DNA of 41,783 bases, taken from an uncultured Pelagibacteraceae bacterium (GTDB lineage: Bacteria; Pseudomonadota; Alphaproteobacteria; Pelagibacterales; Pelagibacteraceae). The notes beneath the pieces are model-generated. The model did not search any database, was not told where the DNA came from, and was given only the letters and a program-made list of their open reading frames with translations. This document shows, in pieces, positions 1 through 9,669 of the stretch; the first letter of the stretch is position 1; the number at the start of each line of letters is the position of its first letter. Made by a program: the position numbers and the translations under genes. The stretch spans positions 1-41,783 of the forward strand of contig CABXRX010000005.1 in NCBI GenBank assembly GCA_902514745.1, given 5' to 3'.

Positions 1-1810
1 ATCTACAGTAATAAAGGCTCTTCAGACCTTTCTTCCAGGCATCAAAATGAATTTTATGTAATTCTTTTTTATGAACGTCTGCTGGTAAAAATAAGTTTAC
101 CGATTGAGCTTGTGAAATGAATGGAGTTCTATCACCACTCAACTCAATGATCCATTTTTGATTTAATTCAAATGCAGTTTTAAAAACATCTTTTTCTAAG
201 TCAGTTAAAAAATCTAAATGAGATATAGAACCTTGGTTAGTTGTAATACTTGACCAAGTTTCATCATCATTTTTACCATGACTTTCTAATATTTCTTCCA
301 GATATCTATTTCTTACATTAAATGAACCAGATAAAGTTTTATGTGTATAGCTATTGGCTGCAATTGGCTCTACTCCTGGTGATGCGCCACCACAAATAAT
401 TGATATTGAAGCAGTTGGAGCAATTGCTGTTTTGTTTGAAAATCTCTCTTGATAACCATACTCTGCAGCATCTGGACAAGCCCCTCTCTCTTCAGCTAAA
501 TCTTTTGAGGCTTTGTTAACTTGCTCATCGATTTGTTTAAATATTTTTTTATTCCAAGATTTAGCCATTACTGACTCAAGAGGAATTCTATTTTTTTGTA
601 AAAAAGAATGAAAGCCCATTACACCCAATCCCACACTTCTTTCTCTTTCTGCTGAATATTTTGCATCTTTAAATTGATCAGGAGCTTTCTTAATGAAATC
701 AGTTAGAACGTTATCTAAAAATCTCATGACATCACTAATCATGTCTGGATCATCTTTCCATTCATCATACTTTTCTAAATTTAATGAAGACAAACAACAA
801 ACTGCAGTTCTGTCTCTTCCTTCTTTATCAATTCCCGTAGGCAATGTTATTTCACTACATAGGTTTGATGTTTTAACAGTTAGGTTAGCTAACTTATGAT
901 GCTGTGGAATTAATCTATTCACAGTATCAATATAAATGATGTATGGTTCACCTGTTTCAATTCTTGCAGTCAACAATCTAATCCATAAATTTCTTGCAGA
1001 AATTGTTTGTTGAACAGTACCATCAGCAGGACTTTTTAATGCCCATTGCTCATCAGTTTCAACAGCTCTCATGAAAGCATCTGAAAGTAAAACACCGTGG
1101 TGTAAATTTAAAGCTTTTCTATTTGGATCTCCACCTGTAGGTCTTCTCATTTCAATGAACTCTTCAATTTCAGGATGATCAACGGGCAAATAGCAAGCTG
1201 CAGATCCTCTTCTCAAAGAACCTTGGCTAATTGCCATAGTTAGAGAATCCATAACTTTAATGAAAGGAATTATTCCAGATGTTTTTCCAACTTTACCAAT
1301 TTTTTCACCGATGGATCTAAGGTTACCCCAGTAACTTCCAATACCTCCACCTTTTGCAGCCAACCAAACATTTTCGCTCCAAAGATCTAGAATACCTCCC
1401 AAGCTGTCTGATGCTTCATTTAAAAAACATGAAATAGGCAATCCTCTTTTGGTTCCACCATTTGATAAAACTGGTGTTGCTGGCATAAACCAAAGATTAC
1501 TTATGTAATTATAAATCCTTTGTGCATGTAAATTATCATCAGCATAAGAGCTTGCAACACGGGCAAATAAATCTTGAAAAGATTCGTTATGACCCAAGTA
1601 TCTATCTTTTAATGTAGCTTTACCAAAGTCTGTTAAGTTTGCATCTCTAGATCGATCGATCTTAATTATAATCCCTTTATCATTTTGAAATAGTTCTGTT
1701 TCATTACTTAAAGAAAAAAGATCAGGTCTATTTGCTTTTGATACTTCTTTAACTTCTGGGCTATATTCGGAGACAGCTTTCTTTAGGGCCTGTGATAGAA
1801 TCTTATTCAT
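1..1810 (-). CDS. nrdA: Ribonucleoside-diphosphate reductase class I alpha subunit (3' end truncated by window edge)
   Basis: Open minus-strand frame from ATG at 1810 to the window edge, absent from the ORF track. Translation contains NGGTKRGLPISCFLNE, GGGIGSYWGNLRSIG, NLCSEITLPT, GASPGVEPIAANSYTHKTLSGSFNVRN and a C-terminal AWKKGLKSLYYCR. Confidence 0.93.
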   Translation of the reverse strand, partial: MNKILSQALKKAVSEYSPEVKEVSKANRPDLFSLSNETELFQNDKGIIIKIDRSRDANLTDFGKATLKDRYLGHNESFQDLFARVASSYADDNLHAQRIYNYISNLWFMPATPVLSNGGTKRGLPISCFLNEASDSLGGILDLWSENVWLAAKGGGIGSYWGNLRSIGEKIGKVGKTSGIIPFIKVMDSLTMAISQGSLRRGSAACYLPVDHPEIEEFIEMRRPTGGDPNRKALNLHHGVLLSDAFMRAVETDEQWALKSPADGTVQQTISARNLWIRLLTARIETGEPYIIYIDTVNRLIPQHHKLANLTVKTSNLCSEITLPTGIDKEGRDRTAVCCLSSLNLEKYDEWKDDPDMISDVMRFLDNVLTDFIKKAPDQFKDAKYSAERERSVGLGVMGFHSFLQKNRIPLESVMAKSWNKKIFKQIDEQVNKASKDLAEERGACPDAAEYGYQERFSNKTAIAPTASISIICGGASPGVEPIAANSYTHKTLSGSFNVRNRYLEEILESHGKNDDETWSSITTNQGSISHLDFLTDLEKDVFKTAFELNQKWIIELSGDRTPFISQAQSVNLFLPADVHKKELHKIHFDAWKKGLKSLYYCR

Positions 1811-1967
1811 AATTTGTACTATATTTTGTTATTGTGACGAAAACAACTACATGTTGTATGCGTTTAGTGTTAATATACTATATAAACAACTATTCAATAG
1901 AACATTTATAGAACGCGACAAAATAAATTTCAATAAAAAAATTCAAAAAAGGTTAAGTAATTAACAG

Positions 1968-3422
1968 ATGAATCAAAAAATAAAAATAGATCCCTATGGT
2001 TTTAGAGAATATGACGCTCGCTGGTTGTATGAAAAAGACATCAGCAAGGATGGAATCACGAATCTTGGTAAAGGTTTGGGTACCCAAATAAAAATTCATA
2101 CTCAGAAAAATAATCCAAGAGTAATAGTTGGACACGATTATAGATCTTACAGTGAAGAAATTAAAAGTGCGCTTAAAAAAGGTTTGATCTCAACAGGATG
2201 TCATATCGAAGATTTGGGGCTATCATTATCACCGATGGTTTATTTTGCACAATTTAATTTAGATGCAGATGCTGTTGCCATGGTCACAGCGAGTCATAAT
2301 GAAAATGGTTGGACTGGTGTTAAAATGGGTATCAAAAAAGGTTTGACTCATGCGCCTGATGAAATGAGAGAATTAAAAGAGATCACTTTAAATGAAAAAT
2401 TTTCAAATGGTGAAGGTAGAGAAAAACAAATAGAAAATTTTCAACAAGTTTATAAAGATGATTTAATAAACAGGAATAAGATTAATAAAAAATTAAAGGC
2501 TGTTGTTGCATGTGGAAATGGTACTGCTGGTGTATTTGCTCCCGATATATTAAGAGGTATAGGCTGTGAAGTTATTGAGCTTGATTGTAATTTAGATTGG
2601 ACTTTTCCGAAATATAATCCAAATCCTGAAGATCTAGAAATGCTACATGCAATCGCAAAATCTGTTAAGGATAATAATGCAGACATAGGTTTTGGATTTG
2701 ATGGTGATGGAGATAGAGTTGGTGTTATAGACAATGAAGGAAATGAAATATTTTCTGATAAAATTGGTTTATTAATTGCAAGAAACTTGTCTACTAAACA
2801 TAAAAATTCTAAGTTTGTGGTAGATGTTAAATCAACAGGATTATACTCAAAAGATAGGATTTTGTTAGAAAATAATTGTGAAACTATTTATTGGAAGACA
2901 GGACACTCTCATATTAAAAGAAAAGTTAATACAGAAAAAGCACTGGCAGGTTTTGAAAAAAGTGGACATTTCTTTTTCAATCAACCTTTAGGTTATGGTT
3001 ATGATGATGGAATTAATTCAGCAATTCATATCTGTCATTTACTAGACAATCAAAATAAAAAGATAAGTGAAATTATTAATGAGTTACCAAATACTTATCA
3101 AACACCAACTATGGCCCCTTTTTGTAAAGATGAAGAAAAATACCAAGTAGTTGAAGAATTAGTTAAACAAGTTGAAGAAATAAAAAATAATAAAACCAAA
3201 ATTGATAATCAAATAATTACTGAAATATTAACAGTAAATGGTGTAAGATTTTCTTTTGAAGATGGTTCTTGGGGATTAATTAGAGCCTCTTCAAACAAAC
3301 CATCATTAGTGATTGTAACTGAAAGTCCAACCTCAGATACCAGAAAGAAAAAAATCTTTGCTTTTATTGATGAATTACTTCAAAAGACAGGCAAAGTAGG
3401 TGAATACGATCAAAAAATTTAA
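1968..3422 (+). CDS. Alpha-D-phosphohexomutase (phosphomannomutase/phosphoglucomutase)
   Basis: Phosphoserine loop TASHNENGWTGVKMG, metal loop FGFDGDGDRVGVID, sugar loop GFEKSGHFFF. Confidence 0.93.
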   Translation: MNQKIKIDPYGFREYDARWLYEKDISKDGITNLGKGLGTQIKIHTQKNNPRVIVGHDYRSYSEEIKSALKKGLISTGCHIEDLGLSLSPMVYFAQFNLDADAVAMVTASHNENGWTGVKMGIKKGLTHAPDEMRELKEITLNEKFSNGEGREKQIENFQQVYKDDLINRNKINKKLKAVVACGNGTAGVFAPDILRGIGCEVIELDCNLDWTFPKYNPNPEDLEMLHAIAKSVKDNNADIGFGFDGDGDRVGVIDNEGNEIFSDKIGLLIARNLSTKHKNSKFVVDVKSTGLYSKDRILLENNCETIYWKTGHSHIKRKVNTEKALAGFEKSGHFFFNQPLGYGYDDGINSAIHICHLLDNQNKKISEIINELPNTYQTPTMAPFCKDEEKYQVVEELVKQVEEIKNNKTKIDNQIITEILTVNGVRFSFEDGSWGLIRASSNKPSLVIVTESPTSDTRKKKIFAFIDELLQKTGKVGEYDQKI

Positions 3423-3443
3423 ATTATAAATCTAGTGTTTTTT

Positions 3444-5486
3444 TTATTGTCCTAAGGACTCTTTGGCCTCATCAACACTATAGTTCGTACCATATTGTTT
3501 GTTATAAGCTGCTACAGCATCGGCAAAACTATTGTAACCTAATCCACTAGCTACAGCTTCAAGATCAGTTGAAACACCAACAGTTGCAGCTAAAGCGATT
3601 GAATCAGCTACTGTCTGCAAATCTGTTCCTAAATCTTTAGCTATAGAGGCTGCCTCAAACGAACCAACTTGACTCAAAAGATCAACGCCTGCTGTAATAT
3701 CACCCCAGTTAGAAGATGATCCATCAACATTTGCGCTTTGCCAATAATTGGCATAATCCTCCGCACTCATGTCTGTTCCATATTCCATGTTGACTAATTT
3801 TGTAAGATTTTCAAAATTTGCATTATTTCTGATAGAATTAATTGTTTCTTGATCAATAGAATTTCCTAATTCTGATATAATACTTTCAGCAGCAATTTTT
3901 GTATAATTATCCAAAGTTATAGAAAAATCTTGATTAAGCCAGTTATCCAAATTAAACCCTGAGCTTTCTTGAACTGATTTAGCTATATCATCTAAATTTT
4001 CATTAAGCTCATCATTTAAATTTAAGTTTTTAAGATCAATTAAATTTTCAAATTCGTTTCTTGCTAATTGAGCTTTCAAATCCTCGATATTATTTTTAGA
4101 AAGTTCAATAAGATTTCCAGCTTTATCTGCAAATTTATTACTGGGTAAGTCTCCCCTCCATGAATTAGCCCAATCTTCTTTATTCCAGTTTTCCATCAAT
4201 TTTACATCTTGAAAAGACATTTTAATAAATGGTGTTTCATATCCTTGTTCTTCAATATTGTTTAATATTTTATTAATTTCAAAATTATTATTTGCTAAAT
4301 TTAGAACTGATTTTTGTAATTTTATCTCTTTAAATTCATTTTGTTTTTTATTACTTAAAGATGATATAGTTAATGTTTCTTTTTGAGCATCTGTAAAAGA
4401 GTCAATAGAAATTTTTGAAAGATCATTCTTGTATTTTTTTACTATTATATTTTTTTCAACTTCTTTTAATATAGAATTATTGAAATCAACACTATCAATT
4501 ACAATAAGCAATTCTTTTCTTTCACAACTATCTTTGCAGTTATCTAATATCTCTAATGAAGAATTAAAAATTTTATTTACCTCCTTATAGATAGTATTGT
4601 TTTCACCGCTAATTTTATTTAGATTATTAAGTGCTGTTTTTATTTTTTTTTTATTCTTTTTTAACTCCTTATTAAATTTTTTTTGAGAAATTCTCTGTTC
4701 AGATTTAAGCTCAATATTTTTTTTAAATGAACCATAATATTTTTTAAATTTACCAGACTCTTTTTTTAGTTTTTTTTCATCTGGTGTAAGTTTATTCTGA
4801 GATTTTACTCCTTGAGATAAAAAATCATACATATGCATGTATCTTGTAAGTGCTTCATCAAGGTTATCATTGAGAGTAAGCCCTACAGACTCTCTCATTG
4901 ATTTTTTTGCCTGAGTTAAAGAATAAAGTGATTGAATTGACTTTTTACTACTTTTTTTAACATCTGGATAATTTGTATAATAATCTTCAATTGCTTTTTT
5001 TTCTTCTTTCAATTTATTATTATAAAAGACTTCGAAATAAGCCATGCCTTTCATCATGTTTTCTGGATATTTTTCTTGTAAATTCTTATTTTGAACAAAA
5101 ATTTTATACATCTCTTGAGTTGCTTCTTTTGCAAGCATTTGAGGTGAAAAATTTAGATTCTTAAATAATTCATCTGGATATTTTAAAATATTTTTATATT
5201 TTCCAATAATCTCTAATTCATCTTTTCTAATAAAAGTTTGTGACAGATCTTTATCAAACTTATTAAAGTTAGTTTTTTTTATCTCAATTACGGGTTTATT
5301 TTCAGTTTTTTTATTTTCTTGAGAGTTATCTTTTAATAGTATTTTCTTTGCTTTTTTAAACTCTTCCTCGTTTAAGGCGCCATCTTTATATAGATTGTTT
5401 AATTTTGTTAACTTATCAACAATATCAGTTTTCCCTAAATTGGTTAAGGTTAACAAAAAAAAGATAATAATTAAAAATTTTATCAT
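3444..5486 (-). CDS. Exported protein of unknown function with N-terminal SHOCT-like segment
   Basis: 680 aa; hydrophobic signal-like N-terminus; KLTKLNNLYKDGALNEEEFKKAKKILL resembles SHOCT; Lys-rich middle, then an acidic/Ala-rich C-terminus. Confidence 0.75.
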   Translation of the reverse strand: MIKFLIIIFFLLTLTNLGKTDIVDKLTKLNNLYKDGALNEEEFKKAKKILLKDNSQENKKTENKPVIEIKKTNFNKFDKDLSQTFIRKDELEIIGKYKNILKYPDELFKNLNFSPQMLAKEATQEMYKIFVQNKNLQEKYPENMMKGMAYFEVFYNNKLKEEKKAIEDYYTNYPDVKKSSKKSIQSLYSLTQAKKSMRESVGLTLNDNLDEALTRYMHMYDFLSQGVKSQNKLTPDEKKLKKESGKFKKYYGSFKKNIELKSEQRISQKKFNKELKKNKKKIKTALNNLNKISGENNTIYKEVNKIFNSSLEILDNCKDSCERKELLIVIDSVDFNNSILKEVEKNIIVKKYKNDLSKISIDSFTDAQKETLTISSLSNKKQNEFKEIKLQKSVLNLANNNFEINKILNNIEEQGYETPFIKMSFQDVKLMENWNKEDWANSWRGDLPSNKFADKAGNLIELSKNNIEDLKAQLARNEFENLIDLKNLNLNDELNENLDDIAKSVQESSGFNLDNWLNQDFSITLDNYTKIAAESIISELGNSIDQETINSIRNNANFENLTKLVNMEYGTDMSAEDYANYWQSANVDGSSSNWGDITAGVDLLSQVGSFEAASIAKDLGTDLQTVADSIALAATVGVSTDLEAVASGLGYNSFADAVAAYNKQYGTNYSVDEAKESLGQ

Positions 5487-5591
5487 TAATAAATGAATAG
5501 TTTTTTTAAAAAAAAAATAAATAGTTAATAAACCTAAAATACAACTACTAAGTGTTCATTAAATTTGAGAGAATCACATAGAAAAGTATAT

Positions 5592-5626
5592 GAGGTGATG
5601 GAGGGAGACTGAAATCACCTCTTTTT
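5592..5626 (+). terminator. Intrinsic terminator-like hairpin
   Basis: Perfect 8-bp stem GAGGTGAT/ATCACCTC with loop GGAGGGAGACTGAA, followed by TTTTTATTTT on the plus strand. Confidence 0.6.
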
Positions 5627-6026
5627 ATTTTAGAGCTTTCCTTAACTTTTCTAATAATTTAAACAACAATCGTTTTGTATATTTTTTACCTTTAACTACC
5701 CAAACTGATAGTGGCCATGAAATATCTTTTTTAGTTCTTGCTATAACATGTATGTGTAACTGAGGAACAATATTACCAATTTTTTCCACATTAAGCTTAG
5801 AAGTTTTAAATAATCTTTTCATAATTTTACTTACATATACAATTTCTTTCATAAGCAAAATTTGATCTCTAGAATTAAGATCACTTATATCTATAATCTT
5901 ATTTCTTTTAGGAATTAAAATAATCCATGGAAAATTAGAATTATCATGAAGTCTTACAGTACATAATTTAAGATCTAAAATATGATGAGAAGACTTTAAA
6001 AATTTCTTATCAATTTTAAAAGGCAT
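5625..6026 (-). CDS. HIT family protein
   Basis: 133 aa; VPQLHIHVIAR matches the HIT triad region with the first His replaced by Gln, as in some proteobacterial HIT proteins. Confidence 0.85.
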   Translation of the reverse strand: MPFKIDKKFLKSSHHILDLKLCTVRLHDNSNFPWIILIPKRNKIIDISDLNSRDQILLMKEIVYVSKIMKRLFKTSKLNVEKIGNIVPQLHIHVIARTKKDISWPLSVWVVKGKKYTKRLLFKLLEKLRKALK

Positions 6027-6028
6027 AT

Positions 6029-6814
6029 TTATAATTTTAAGTACTCGTAGAAAAACTTAGCAGCAACTATCAGTAAGAAAATACCAAAAAATTTACTTAT
6101 TTTATTTTTATCTATCTTGTGAACAGTTCTTGCCCCAAGTCTTGCCATAATAGTTGTAATGGGAATAAAAATTAAAAAAGCTGGAATATTTAAAAATCCA
6201 ATACTTAAAGGAAGATTTGTTTTTAAATAGCTTCCTGAGATTAAAAAACCTGTTGCACCAAATAATGCAATTAAAAAACCAATAGCTGCTGCACTACCAA
6301 TTGCTTTATTAATTGAATAACCAAAGAATTTAAGAATTGGAACATTCATAATAGCTCCACCAATACCCATTATCGCTGAAATAAAACCAACGATAAATCC
6401 AAATAAAATTTTTAAATATAATTTCATTTCAGATATTATATTTTGTTCTTTTTCTTTTATTAAAAGCAAATAAATACCTAAAAATAAAATTACTATTGAA
6501 AAAAAGAGTACTAAAGATTTTGTTTTTAAAGTTGCTGCAAATATTGTTCCAATTATTACGCCTATAACTACAAATATACCATAATTTCTAACTATACTAA
6601 AATCTACCGCATCAAATTTATGATGAGTTAAAACAGATACTATTGATGTCGGGATTATAATTGCAAAAGAAGTTCCAACTGCTAGGTGCATAATATATTG
6701 CTGATCAATTCCAAGTTGACCAAAAATATAATAAAGAAATGGAACAGTAATTAAACCACCACCAATACCAAATAAACCAGCAACAAAGCCCACGGGAACT
6801 GCTGTGAGTACCAT
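6029..6814 (-). CDS. TauE/SafE family membrane permease
   Basis: Multi-TM protein; repeated GxxGIGGGxxxVP-type motifs (AGLFGIGGGLITVPFLYY, SAIMGIGGAIMNVPILK). Confidence 0.9.
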   Translation of the reverse strand: MVLTAVPVGFVAGLFGIGGGLITVPFLYYIFGQLGIDQQYIMHLAVGTSFAIIIPTSIVSVLTHHKFDAVDFSIVRNYGIFVVIGVIIGTIFAATLKTKSLVLFFSIVILFLGIYLLLIKEKEQNIISEMKLYLKILFGFIVGFISAIMGIGGAIMNVPILKFFGYSINKAIGSAAAIGFLIALFGATGFLISGSYLKTNLPLSIGFLNIPAFLIFIPITTIMARLGARTVHKIDKNKISKFFGIFLLIVAAKFFYEYLKL

Positions 6815-6854
6815 TAATAAAATTAAATAACTGTATTCGTTAGCTAGAATTGAA

Positions 6855-7847
6855 TTAAGCAGATTGCCCTACTCTTGTGTCTATGTTGTTGTATTTGATC
6901 TTATCCATGATGTGATCAATTTTCTTAACATCAGCATCTCTAACACACATATTTTCACTTAAATACCTTTTCCAATAACTAGCACCTGTTTGTCCATGAA
7001 ATAAACCAATAGTATGTCTCATTATTTGATTTAGTCTTGTACCCTTTTTTAATTCATCTTTAACGTAAGGAATTAATTGTTCTATCACATTCTGTCTGCT
7101 TAAAACTTCTTCAGTTCCATAAATTTCTTTTTCAATGTCTGCTAACATATAAGGCGTCTGATAAGCCGCTCTTCCAATCATGACACCATCTGTTTTTTGA
7201 AGATGTGGTTTTATTTGGTCAACAGATGTTATTCCACCATTGATAATTATCTCTTCATTTGGAAAGTCTTGCTTTAATTTATAAACATAATCATATTTTA
7301 AAGGAGGAATGTTTAAATTTTGTTTAGGAGTAAATTTTCCCAACATTGCTTTTCTAGCATGAATGATAAATGTTTTAACTCCTGTTGATTTTAAAGTTGT
7401 AATAAAATTATGAAGATTTTCATAATCTTCGACATTATCATATCCAATTCTAGTTTTTATGGTTACTGGTAAGTTTGTTGAGGCTTGCATTTTACTTAAA
7501 CAATCTGCAACTAAATTTGGTTCTTTCATTAAACAGGCACCAAATTTACTTTTTTCAACTTTTCGACTTGGACAACCTAAATTTAAATTAATTTCATCAT
7601 AACCAAAATCTTCACCTATTTTTGAAGCTTCTGATAAAAGTTTAGGAGAAGATCCACCTAATTGAAGAGCTACTGGTTTTTCATTGATATTAAATCCAAG
7701 TAATCTTTTTTTATCCCCTCTATTGATTGCTTCATCAACAATCATTTCAGTATAAAGAAGCGTATTTTTTGAAATCAGTCGTAAAAAGTAACGCTCGTGA
7801 CGATCTGTGCAATCCATCATAGGAGCAACTGATACTTTCCTATTCAT
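6855..7847 (-). CDS. dusA: tRNA-dihydrouridine synthase A
   Basis: VAPMMDCTDRHERYFLRLIS, EINLNLGCPSRKVEKSKFGACLM, RIGYDNVEDY, DGVMIGRAAYQTPY. Confidence 0.95.
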   Translation of the reverse strand: MNRKVSVAPMMDCTDRHERYFLRLISKNTLLYTEMIVDEAINRGDKKRLLGFNINEKPVALQLGGSSPKLLSEASKIGEDFGYDEINLNLGCPSRKVEKSKFGACLMKEPNLVADCLSKMQASTNLPVTIKTRIGYDNVEDYENLHNFITTLKSTGVKTFIIHARKAMLGKFTPKQNLNIPPLKYDYVYKLKQDFPNEEIIINGGITSVDQIKPHLQKTDGVMIGRAAYQTPYMLADIEKEIYGTEEVLSRQNVIEQLIPYVKDELKKGTRLNQIMRHTIGLFHGQTGASYWKRYLSENMCVRDADVKKIDHIMDKIKYNNIDTRVGQSA

Positions 7848-7869
7848 GGTTTAACTTTATATGATTTTG

Positions 7870-8406
7870 CTATGAGTTTGAAGCGTCTGAATCTTCTAAA
7901 TTTACTTCTGCTTCTTGATTTTCTTGTTCTGAAACTTCATCTAATGATACTTCACCTTGATCATTCATTGTTTCTTCGTTAGCTGAAACATCTACATCTG
8001 GTTTAGCTGTTTCCGATAATTCTGCAAGATCTTCTTGAGATACTTGAATTTTTTCAGGAGTTTTTCTTGCTCTTTTAGATGGTAAAATTGGTGTTCCACT
8101 TTTTGAAATTTCACCTTTATACATATTTTCAAAATCATCACCTATTTCTTCGTCATCCTCAGCACCATCGTCTACTTGTTCAACATGTTTTCTAAGCTTG
8201 TAAACTGCGCTTTCTGTTAAATCTGAAACTTTAATTTTTTCTTCTGCAATTTCTCTTAAAGAAATAACTGTATTTTTATCATTATCTCTATCTAAAGTTG
8301 GCTCTATACCTGAATTTAATTGAGTAGCTCTTTCCTTAGCAACAAGCACTAATTCGTATGGGCTCTCTACTTTATCGATGCAATCTTCTACTGTGACTCT
8401 TGCCAT
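7870..8406 (-). CDS. rpoZ: RNA polymerase omega subunit with long acidic C-terminal extension
   Basis: N-terminus MARVTVEDCIDKVESPYELVLVAKERATQLNSG matches omega; 178 aa in total. Confidence 0.9.
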   Translation of the reverse strand: MARVTVEDCIDKVESPYELVLVAKERATQLNSGIEPTLDRDNDKNTVISLREIAEEKIKVSDLTESAVYKLRKHVEQVDDGAEDDEEIGDDFENMYKGEISKSGTPILPSKRARKTPEKIQVSQEDLAELSETAKPDVDVSANEETMNDQGEVSLDEVSEQENQEAEVNLEDSDASNS

Positions 8407-8449
8407 GGGCGATTATTTATACCTCGAACTTAAGAAATGCAAGGATTTT

Positions 8450-9655
8450 TTAAATTATTACTGGATTAAGCTTTTTTCTAACTAGAAATAGAAGAATTAA
8501 AGAGATGAATATATAAGTGCCTGACACAACAGCTATATCCCCAACAGTAAAACCAATATCTATCAAAAATCCAAATAAAGCAGTTCCAAAGGCTGTAGCA
8601 AATACCATTAAAGCTGTGGTTAAAGCTTTAATTGAACCAAGATATTTAACTCCATACAATTCAGCCCAGGTTGACGATCCCAAAATATTAGCAAATCCAT
8701 TAGATATTCCTACTAAACCTAAAAATACAAATGCTGTAATTGGAGTGTCAAAGAAAAACAGAACTATTACAGATAATAAAAGTGGAATATTCATATAAAT
8801 CAATAATTTTCTACTTGTAAATTTATCAATTAAAAAACCTGATAAAAATAAAGTTAACACTGATAGAATTGAATAAGACATAAAAGACTGAGCTATAACA
8901 TACGGTCCCCATCCTTTAGAAGTTTGAACAAAAGATTGAAAAACAGCAAAGCCAGTAAATATCCAAGGCATTGCTAACATGTTAGAGCTAATAATATAAA
9001 ATCTATAATCTTTTATTACCTCTATTCTCTTCCATTGTTTAATTTCAACTTCTTTAATATTTTCATCGTTAGCTTCTCTTGAGTCTAAATTTAAATTTTT
9101 AATTAAAAGAAATGATGCAATAGGTAAAACTATTAAAACAGTTATAGAAAAAATAAGCCAAAGATTTTGCCAATCTATGATTGTTAACAAATAAACCATT
9201 AATACAGGCATAATGAATTCTGCAGATGATAGACCAAACCAACTGATACTTAAGGCTTTACCTCTGGTTCTCGTAAAGTATCTAGAAATAGTAGTTGATG
9301 CTGTATGAGACATCATTCCCTGACCTGAAAATCTCATTAAAAAAATTGCTACAAACAATAAAAAAACTGATGTTATTCTTGAAAAGAAAAAACAAGCAAA
9401 AGATAACAAAACAGTTACAAAAAAAGCAAATTTAAAAATATTTACATCATCAATTTTTTTTCCAACCCATATTAATAAAAGACTACTGCACAAAGTAGCA
9501 GAAGCATAAATTGAGCCAAATTGTCCATGGGTAATAGATAACGCTTCTCTAATACTGGAATTAAATAGACCAAGAAAATAACTCTGTCCAAAGCTAGAAA
9601 AAAATGTAAAAATAAATCCGAAAAGAATTACTTTAAACTTCAAACTATTAAACAT
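8450..9655 (-). CDS. MFS transporter
   Basis: 401 aa, about 12 hydrophobic segments, MFS-like architecture (FGQSYFLGLFNSSIREALSITHGQFGSIYASATL). Confidence 0.85.
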   Translation of the reverse strand: MFNSLKFKVILFGFIFTFFSSFGQSYFLGLFNSSIREALSITHGQFGSIYASATLCSSLLLIWVGKKIDDVNIFKFAFFVTVLLSFACFFFSRITSVFLLFVAIFLMRFSGQGMMSHTASTTISRYFTRTRGKALSISWFGLSSAEFIMPVLMVYLLTIIDWQNLWLIFSITVLIVLPIASFLLIKNLNLDSREANDENIKEVEIKQWKRIEVIKDYRFYIISSNMLAMPWIFTGFAVFQSFVQTSKGWGPYVIAQSFMSYSILSVLTLFLSGFLIDKFTSRKLLIYMNIPLLLSVIVLFFFDTPITAFVFLGLVGISNGFANILGSSTWAELYGVKYLGSIKALTTALMVFATAFGTALFGFLIDIGFTVGDIAVVSGTYIFISLILLFLVRKKLNPVII

Positions 9656-9669
9656 AGGAAATAAAAATT

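Noticed and set aside
693-899. Plus-strand 68-aa ORF
   Set aside because: Antisense to the well-supported nrdA reading frame.
1811-1967. NrdR-box-like AT palindromes upstream of nrdA (TACTATATTTTGTT at 1817 and TACTATATAAACAA at 1876)
   Set aside because: Spacing of 59 nt does not match the roughly 31-nt NrdR pair, and such AT-rich matches are expected by chance here.
2450-2734. Minus-strand 94-aa ORF
   Set aside because: Antisense to the phosphohexomutase, with no recognisable motif.
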